Both the position numbers and the translations under genes were made by a program. Below, one piece after another: positions 56,313 through 64,000 of a stretch of DNA of 64,000 bases (positions are counted from its first letter, which is position 1; each line of letters begins with the position of its first letter). Source of the DNA: Earliella scabrosa (Eukaryota; Basidiomycota; Agaricomycetes; Polyporales; Polyporaceae); the NCBI GenBank assembly GCA_022605405.1, contig JABYQQ010000029.1, positions 124,001 to 188,000 on the forward strand. Reading direction: 5' to 3'. Under the pieces are notes generated by a model. The model was not told the origin of the DNA. It searched no databases and saw nothing but the letters and a program-made list of their open reading frames with translations.

Positions 56313-57870
56313 ATGACCGACCCAATCCGCACCGAGTCGAAGGACGTCTCCGCGTCCTCTACCCCAAGCCTGAGCGCCGACGACGAGCTCAAGTCCCATT
56401 CTCCCAAACGAGCATGGCGTCACGGCACACTCTTCAACGCGTTCGTCATCGGCGGCGTCGGCTTCATGGCGCCCGGTCTCTGGAACGCGATGAACGCGCT
56501 CGGTGCGGGCGGCGCACAGCGCCCCTTCCTCATCAACGCCGCGAACGCGCTCGTCTTCGCCCTCATGGGCTTCCTCTGCCTCTTCGGTGGGCCTATCGCG
56601 AACCGCATCGGCCTCGCGCGCACCCTCCTCCTCGGCGCTGTCGGCTACCCGATCTACTCGGCCGGGCTCTACACAAACAATCGGTTCGGGAACGAGTGGT
56701 TCGTCCTCGTCGGCGCCGTCGCTTGCGGGATCTCCGCGGGCCTCTTCTGGGCGTCCGAGGGCGCGGTCGCGCTGGGCTATCCGGAGCCGGGGAAGCGGGG
56801 CAAGTACATGAACATCTGGCTGTGGTTCCGGACCGGCGGACCTCTGGTCGGGGGTGCGATCGTGCTTGCGCTTAACAACGATGCGGCAGCGAAGTCGAAG
56901 GGCAAGGTCGGGTGGCAGACGTATCTGGTGTTCATCGCGCTGCAGTGCTTGAGCGTGCCGCTCGCGCTGCTGCTCTCGCCGCCGGAGAAGGTGGTGCGGA
57001 GCGACGGGAGCAAGGTCGTCATCCGCGCGGAGAAGAGCTTCAGGGCGGAGTTGCGCGCGCTGCGGGAGGCGAGCATGCGGAAGGACATCTTGCTCCTTCT
57101 CCCTGTCTTCTGGGCGGCGTACTTCAACCAGTACAGCGGCAACTTCCAGACGTACTACTTCGGCGTGCGCGCGCGGGCCCTGATCGGGTTCGTGTCGAAC
57201 TTCGGGACGCTCCTCTCGTCGCAGCTCATCAGCATGCTGCTCGACTACAAAGGCTTGCCCGTCAAGAAGCGTATCACCATCGGCTTCTTCTACGTCGTGG
57301 GATGGCACATCGTCGCCTGGGTCTACGGTTGGGTGGTGCAGGAGAAGTACACGAGGAATCCGCCGGCATACGATTGGGAGGACAAAGGCTTCGTCGAGGG
57401 CTTCTTCGTCCTGCTCCTCTGGGACTTCGCGCGTCAATCGCTGCAAAATTGGCTCTACTATCTCCTCGCGAGCAAGACGGACAACATCTCCGAACTCAGC
57501 AGGTTCTCCGGAATCTTGAGAGGGCAGGAGAGCTTCGCACAGGCGGTGAGCTTCGGGCTGAATACGCAGGAGTGGAAGGGCGGCAGAGTGCCGTTGGCGG
57601 TTAACACGATCCTGTTGGGTGAGCATCCTTCCTATCGCGTTGAGTTCGTCTTGTTGGTGGGAAATGGGACTGATTAGCATCACAGGTCTGGCGGTATTCC
57701 CTACCTGGCTGGTAGTGCGCGATCACGTCCCTGTCGAGACCGACAAATTCGCCGTCGAAGTTGAGGGGACTGACGAAGAGGCCGCCGTTTCGACGGATCT
57801 CGTCAAACCGGACGAGAAGAAAGCACTCGCCATCGGACGAACTGGTGTTGGGAGGGACGCGACGGTGTAG
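56313..57870 (+). CDS. UNC-93-like major facilitator transporter
   Basis: Two exons, 56313-57618 and 57686-57870, joined by a 67-nt phase-1 intron; 496 residues. The protein has about 11-12 membrane segments, starting at GTLFNAFVIGGVGFM (about residue 38). UNC-93-type features are FNAFVIGGVGFMAPGLWNAM, GAGGAQ, a GLFWASEGAVALGYPEPGKRG loop after segment 5 and FWAAYFNQYSGNFQTYYF in the second half. The N-terminal 35 residues are Ser-rich and cytosolic; the tail after the last segment (from DHVPVETDK) is acidic and probably cytosolic. Fungal relatives are plasma- or vacuolar-membrane proteins of unknown substrate (often called DUF895 transporters), so no cargo is assigned. It is convergent with the gene at 57944, with only 73 bases between the two stops. 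Confidence 0.88.
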
Positions 57871-57943
57871 AGCGAATGAGATGAAAAGAAGCATATAATT
57901 TACCTCTACATGTACCCAGATCGACGTGTTACATCGGCATCTA

Positions 57944-60900
57944 TCACAGCTCGTCGTGTTTGTGCGCTGGTTCATGAGATTCGCTGGAACCCTCTGCGCC
58001 CTTGCCTTGAAGCTTACGGGCGAATTCGGCGATTTCAGCATCGTAGACCTCCCACTCGGGGATCTGGCGCGCCCTATCGAGCTTGGGCTCTTTCTACGGG
58101 AACAGTGTGAGGAGATTATTATGGGGATCGACCGGACGTGTCTCACCGTGAGCGGGTTCTGGCACAGATCGATCGTCTTCGCGCGATGGAGACGATCCTT
58201 GCTACCTATGTCACGAATGAGAACAGCACTGGTGGGAGGGTAAGAGGCACTTACACCATGTTTCGCACTAGAGAGCGAAAAACGAGTTGAGCAGTCGCTA
58301 AGAGAATCGCTCATTGTTGCACTCACCCAGAGCCAGTCTTCTGGTAGGGAGAACTGTTACGGCGTCAGCTGGAATGAAAACACAATGACACTGGAGGGGG
58401 ACGCACGATGGGCACTTCGCGTTGCAGGTTATTGGGGAGATCTGCTCCACGAGTCAGTCATGCATGGCACGTCAACTAGATGGAGCGACGTGCCTTGGTC
58501 AAGGTTGGCGAGCGAGTTTGGGTCAGCGGACAGCTGTTGGTAGTGCCCACGCAGCATGTCCTATAACACAATGTCATGAGATGAGATACCGCGAGGTCGT
58601 GTCGTGGATGAACGTACGCCTGCAGCCAGCTAGGTGTGGAAGTCAGCACTCCTCTCACACATCAGAGTCGTCGAACAGCTCACCTCACGGAAGCGCACAA
58701 GGTCGACAACGTAGAGCGCACTACAGCGTGATGAGCTCAACCTAAACGCGACGATAACAGTAGCAGACATGCGAACCTGATATGATACGGCATTCCGCGT
58801 AGGAAATCCTTCCAGTAGCCAGTCTTCCAGAAGCGATAGCCTTCAGTATCAGGATTGTCGTCGCCCATCGGCGTGTACCCGTACGGCGCGCCATGGAGGT
58901 CGAGCTCCACAAGCTCCTTGAGGTCCGCGCGGACAATCTGGTCAGCGTCGACGAAGATGACCTTCTTGAGGTCCATGGGGAAGAGTACGTCCAGGAAGAG
59001 GATCTTGTACGCCCAGATGATGCGCTGCTTCTCCTTCTGCGCGCGCAGCCAGGACGGCCACTTGTAAGTGATCAGCTCGTACTGGAACCCATACTCCGCT
59101 GCGAAGTCAGGGATGAATTCCTACAAGAGATTTTATAGGTCAGAAGCTGCCCGAGAAGCGACGGGGGCGCGATACGCACCAAGAACGAGGGCGAGAGGAA
59201 GTTCTCGATGAACCAGAACTTGACGCTGCTCTTCGTGTGGCGGAGGACACTGAGAATCATGATCGATGCGAAACGCTGGGACAGAACATCAGTACTTCAC
59301 TTTTGGGGTAGAGAGAATCAGGACTCACCTCGTACAGATGGCCCGAGGCGACAGTAAAGATGTTGATCTCCGCTTGGCCATCATCGACCGGCACCACCCC
59401 CTTCTCCTCCTTCTCCTTCGAGCCAAAGAACGATGACATCCTACCCTCGCCATCAGCACAGCACAGCACCCACCGTGACAAGAGACAACACACTTGTTCA
59501 TCAAGTTCCCAACCAGCCCAGCGTCCTCGTCCCGTCCACCCTCCACCTGCAACACGTCTACGTTCTCCATGCCCGGCCGCCTCGAGAGCCTCGGGTACAG
59601 CGTCACGCCCTCGAAGCTCGTCACCGTGACCCGATCGCCCGCCGCCTCCACCGTCGGGCTATTCCACCCCTCGTTCCCCACGCTCTCCATCCCAAAGATC
59701 TCCCGCCCGCGCCCCGGCCGGATCTCGAGCCTGTACACGCCCGGCCTCGTCCTGAACTGCAGGTAGCCCAGGTTCGCCATGACGAGCGTGTCCGCGATCG
59801 GCGTCCCGTCGCCCGTCACGAGCTGCATCTGCACCCCGCGCGGCGCCGCGTTGTTCGCGCTCTCGCGCGCGTGGCCCTCGATGACGAGGTGGTCGAGGTC
59901 GAAGACGGCCTTGAGGCCCTGCACGCGGTCCGCCGGCGCGAGCTTGTCGAGCTGGATGTTGTCGAGGTCGTAGAGCGCCTCGCGGGGACGGATCAGCCAC
60001 GACTGGGGCGTGTCCATCGCGAGAGTGTAGATGGGCTCGACCGGAAGGTTCGTAAACTGGGTCTTGGCACGGATCTCGTTTCTGCATGTGATGAGTATCT
60101 GTGCAGGTAATCTTGATAGATCACTGGCATGACATACCCATTGTCGTCGAATGTGAGTCGCGGGAGCAGCGTGTAGCGATAGAAACGCTTGAGCGGAAGC
60201 TAGGCAGGTATGTCAGTTCTCCTAATAGATTGCAAGGGCAGGCGTATTGGCTTACTTCCTTATACCTCGTCGGGTTGATGTGGAACTCGATGTATACGCC
60301 CGGCATGTCGCTGATCCACTGTACACCATCAGTGTCAGCGACCAGTCACAGCAGACGCAGACATGATGATATTTTGCGAACCTCGAACAGACTGGCCCAT
60401 TTCTGCGCTGCTTCGCTCACCGGGTCAACGAGGACGCCGAAGTGATAGAGCGCGGTGGAGTTGTCTCCGATCGAGAACGACCTGAACAAGGCGTGAGCGC
60501 GAAGGAATAGAGAACGACAACCAGTGCCCAGGAGACTTACGTGTATGTTCCGCTGAGACCCATGTAGTTGCGAATACGCGGCCGCTGAGGGGCGTTGAAC
60601 AGCCCCGCCTCGCTCGGGTCCGGGAGCTGGATGTCCGACACGATCGACGACGCGATGGCAACTATCTCAGCAGCGTCCTCCCTGTCGCCTTCCGTCAGCC
60701 CCTCGCACGTCCCCGACAAAGCACCCAACCACACGCGCGCTCACCTACTAGCCTCCTTCAGCGGCGGATACACGTCCAGGAGCGCGTCGTACACGGGCAC
60801 GACACGCTTGTGATGTTCGTACGCCGCAAGCGCGCCAAAGTCCTCCGCGTCAAAGTCCCCGGGCTTGATGGGTCCTACGAGCTGCCCACACCCTCCCATC

Positions 60901-63900
60901 AGTCCCGTCCCATCGACAAACATTGCCCAGCGATGCACGCACCCGTCCGTTCACGACGACAGCCTGCGCGCCCGGTCGGAGGCCGAGCTGGCGCACGACG
61001 AGCCGACACGCCGTCAGGTACTTCTCGTACTCGGCCCCGGTGAAGATCTTGTCCGCGACGAGGTCGTCGAACGAGAGCGGCTCCTGCTCTCCGGCGTCGG
61101 TAGCGGGCTCGCCCATCCCGAGGACCTTGAGGAGGCGCTGCGGAGTCGTGCGCGAGAGGAGGTCCGATGAGACGAGTTGTGCGATGAAGCGCGAGGGGGT
61201 CGCGGACGTGTCCGACTTGGTGTTTGAAACTGTTGTCGGGTTGTGGATGAAGGAGAGGCGGGCGAGCGAGCCAGGAGTCTGGCAGAGTGGATGTCGATTA
61301 GGTTCGAACCCTCAGTACAGGTGTGAGATACATTGCGGTACTCACCATCGACTTCAGCGCCCCCGTGACGAGCTCACGGCTCTCCTCGCTGTCAAAGTCA
61401 GCAACAACGTACGTCGTCAGCGGGACCTGCTCGGACTCGGCTGAAAGAACGCTGTGTCAGCAACACCAACCAACCAACAGCGGAAGAAACTGACCGGGAT
61501 ACAAGAATGAGCCAGGAGTACTCCTCAGCCCATTGCGCTCGATAAGCTCCGGCAGGCTGAAGACACGCAAGCTCCCCGCCTTCGCCGCAGGGTGGATGTA
61601 CATATTCCGTCGCCTCGCGGTGGTCGGCAAATCATAGAAGTATGTCGAGACCGAATCCTCGTCCGTCAGCTCGCCCTTGTACACCTTGTACTGGATGTGC
61701 TGGAGCTGCTCCGCCGCGTCGTTCTGCAGGTACCGCAAGAAGTCCTGCTCCGCGCGTCAGCTGCCATGTCCCGCGTCGAGCACAAACCCCGACCACTCAC
61801 GTCGTCCAGATCGTAGTGCTTCCCGTTGAAAAACACGTGTCCCTGCGGCGCCGTCGCGAGCGTCGCACCCAGACGCGCCGCGTACGCACGCTGCTTCTCG
61901 AGGTCGCCCTCCGTGCCTGCGAGGATCATGTCCAGGTCTCTCTCGACGGTCTCTGCGAGGTCCGTCTTGCGCGCGAGGAGCGCGTCGAACGTCGTACGCA
62001 CCACGGCCCAGTCCACGGTGGGCTTGAGCGTCTCGAGCGGGGCGTTGCGTTGCGAGAGCTGGGACACCGTCAGGTCAGCAGGCGAGGACGACGGGAGAAG
62101 GACATACGTTGTAGAGGAACGCGAACGTCTCCGCCGGGCCAAAGTTCTCCAGCAGGTAGTAGTATAGCCGGGCCATGCGTGCGCCTAGCGTCGTCGTATT
62201 CAGCATCGTTCAGAGCCCGCAACACGCAGCTTAGACGCACCGTCCTCAGTAACGACGAGGGGCGCAACACCCCAGTGGAACGGCATCGCCCGGTTGATGA
62301 TCGCCTGCACGGTGACCGCGAGGAAGTCGACGCTGCTCAGCTGCGACAAGTCCACCGCGAGCACGACGTTGAACATATTGTACTTGACCGCCGGGAACTG
62401 GCCCGGATACAGCGGGCGAAGCACCTATAACGGATTCAGCTCAGGACGGTTTCGCGAACCGAAGAACTGTACATACGATTTTGAGGCTCGTGCCCCAGCG
62501 CGAGTACCTGTCATCCTTCTCCAAGTCGTTCAGCCACCCTATCACACCGCCGCCCTCCGCGCGGTCGCTGGCATCGAACAGCCCGTCCAGTGCGCCGCTC
62601 TCGCTCTGCGCCTTCGCAATCGACATGTGCGTCAGCAGCTCCACCGCCTGCTCCGAGCTCAGCCCGAGCGACATGAGCGAGCCCATGATGCCGCGCTCCC
62701 GACGGAGCAGTCGTAGCAGCGCGAACGGGTTCATATCCCGCTCGTCGATGGCGACGCCGTTCAGCCACGCCATGCTCATCCCTCCGCGTGCGCGCTGCTG
62801 GTTGCCGCCGACCTCCTCGAGAAGAGCGGACGAGACGGGCACCCGCCGGGCGAGCGCACCCGCGTAGCGCGGGAAGTTCTGCGAAAGGTGTCTGAGCGTC
62901 GCAAGCTTGTCCTCCGAGTCGTAGATGAATTGGGCCGCCTGTAGGTCAATGTCTGGGCCGAACGCACGTTGGGATGCGGGGATGTGCGGAGAGACAGGGA
63001 GACGCACCGAGAAGCTCTTCTTCGGTCAATGGGAGCGTCACGTCCACGCTCTCATCTATGGGATACTGCTGCAGCAGCGTCACGATCGGATCCGACTCCT
63101 CCGTCTGCCCCTCCGTACTCTGCTCTTCCTCCGTTCCGCTAGACCCTTGTAAGCGGTCGTCAACGGCGAGGTAGTCCATCTTCTTGAGGTCGAGGGCGAC
63201 ACCGAAGCCGGAGAGGTATGTCCGCTTCGCAGGATCACGGTCTGCTGGAGGGATGGGCCGGAAGACATATGCAAGCTGCGGAGAGCTCGCACTTGCCGCG
63301 TTGTAGAGATAGGTATGGAGCTCGCGGAAGTTGCGCGAGTCAAGGGTTGCGTAGAGCACTGCGGTGCGAGAGGGCAGCTCAAGCACTTTAGCGGGATCGG
63401 GAAGGATGTGGTCGAATGGGAGAAGGGTCGGAGAGGCGGGTGATGTCCTATCTCGAACGCCGTTGTGGGAGAGCCAGGGAGGACGAACAGAGCGGGACGT
63501 ACGTGTTCTGCGCATCGGGTGCATCTAGAGCCTCCGTCTCGATCAGACGCGACAGTGTCTTGACGTCGCAGACGACCTGCCCGTACCAGTCCACCCATGA
63601 GCCGCACTCCCCTGCGTCTTCCTTTCCGGGGTGATGGTCGTTGTAGTACTGATAGAATGCCTCGAGCTTCGGGCTTGCGGAGTGTAGGGCGACGTGCATC
63701 TCCGCAGCGACGTACGCTCCAGGCTGGGCGAGATAGTCGAGGGCAAGAGCGGCAGCAAAGACATGTTTGTACGCGTGCCTTGTGCCCGAGTCGTCTGGAA
63801 GTGGGAATTCGTCCGGGTCGGTCACAGCGTGTAGCAGAGGGAAGAACGCTCCCGGCTCCTCAATAGCAACGGACTCTCTGGAGCAAGTTGAACATAAAAT

Positions 63901-64000
63901 TAACTTCTCAACACAGGAACCTCAACACAAGCGACACTTACAGGCTTTCAAGGAGAATCGGAGCGCTAGGCCATGATGATCTAAGCTCGACGTTTACAGG
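57944..64000 (-). CDS. UDP-glucose:glycoprotein glucosyltransferase (5' end outside window)
   Basis: An ER-lumen folding sensor that reglucosylates misfolded N-glycoproteins so that calnexin can rebind them. About 20 exons run from the right edge to the stop at 57944-57946. At the edge the frame reads [17 protein letters not shown], close to the mature N-terminus, so only the signal peptide and first residues are missing. Large thioredoxin-like and beta regions fill 63880-59330. The GT24 catalytic domain follows: ASGHLYERFASIM (about 59330), [13 protein letters not shown] (about 59210), WAYKILFLD, the DADQIVR metal site (about 58940), [22 protein letters not shown] and CETWC, then [11 protein letters not shown]. 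The last residues are KHDEL, an ER-retrieval signal. The intron inside LDQD uses a GC donor (gcacgt). Codon use and splicing look healthy. Confidence 0.92.

Noticed and set aside
56223..57683. 486-codon minus-strand open frame
   Set aside because: It is antisense to the transporter exon and consists of charged, low-complexity sequence with no membrane segments or motifs.
61299..61311. ggttcgaaccctc, B-box-like
   Set aside because: It lies in an intron/exon border of the UGGT gene without a matching acceptor stem or A-box.
1..64000. CRISPR arrays, bacterial operons or ribosome-binding sites
   Set aside because: Introns, poly(A) tails and gene families show a eukaryotic nuclear genome; no regularly spaced direct repeats were seen.

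Overview
The window is nuclear DNA of a filamentous basidiomycete, most likely a wood- or litter-decaying Agaricomycete. The evidence is GC-rich coding sequence, very many 50-70 nt spliceosomal introns with GT(A/G)NGT donors, CT-rich leaders and TATATA boxes, an F-box family, a secreted GH10 glycoside hydrolase, an RNA-silencing type ZNFX1/SAD-3-like helicase and UDP-glucose:glycoprotein glucosyltransferase. Gene models below were spliced by hand and checked for reading phase; no alignment or transcript was available.

Layout. 1-3481: no supported gene. 3482-9993: a complete LINE retrotransposon on the minus strand with two intact ORFs, an A23 tail and a perfect 15-bp target-site duplication. 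9994-14845: no supported gene. 14846-18984 (+): a 1328-residue, mostly disordered protein. 19647-21559 (+): an F-box protein with a 13-nt micro-exon. 22139-24590 (-): a Polo-type kinase domain spliced in frame to a duplicated piece of the neighbouring helicase. 24600-25030 (-): a possible polo-box relic. 25093-33165 (-): the ZNFX1-like helicase. 35501-37068 (+): a GH10 enzyme with a predicted 2-nt micro-exon. 37095-38358: a dispersed repeat and a decayed F-box gene.

38495-55418 is the most unusual part. It holds five intact genes (A 39110-41215 +, B 43704-44976 -, C 45443-46855 +, D 47218-48803 -, E 54086-55418 -) and one 5' fragment of a single family of mainly helical proteins. All five share the same early exon phases and a micro-exon of 7, 13 or 16 nt at the same place, just before the exon that in A, C and D codes for hydrophobic segment(s). 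The helical-hydrophobic-helical layout resembles alpha-helical pore-forming proteins of the ClyA/HBL/XaxA type, but this is inference from architecture only. Polo-box, UDP-glycosyltransferase and repeat relics lie between the genes, so the cluster sits in a fast-evolving, rearranged segment.

52598-53565 (+) is a short-chain dehydrogenase with a probable splice-acceptor lesion. 56313-57870 (+) is an UNC-93-like transporter. 57944-64000 (-) is the ER glycoprotein-folding sensor UGGT, ending in HDEL and running off the right edge. No operon-like organisation exists; the links between genes are by duplication: the kinase chimera derives part of itself from the helicase, the F-box pseudogene from an F-box gene, and genes A-E from each other.
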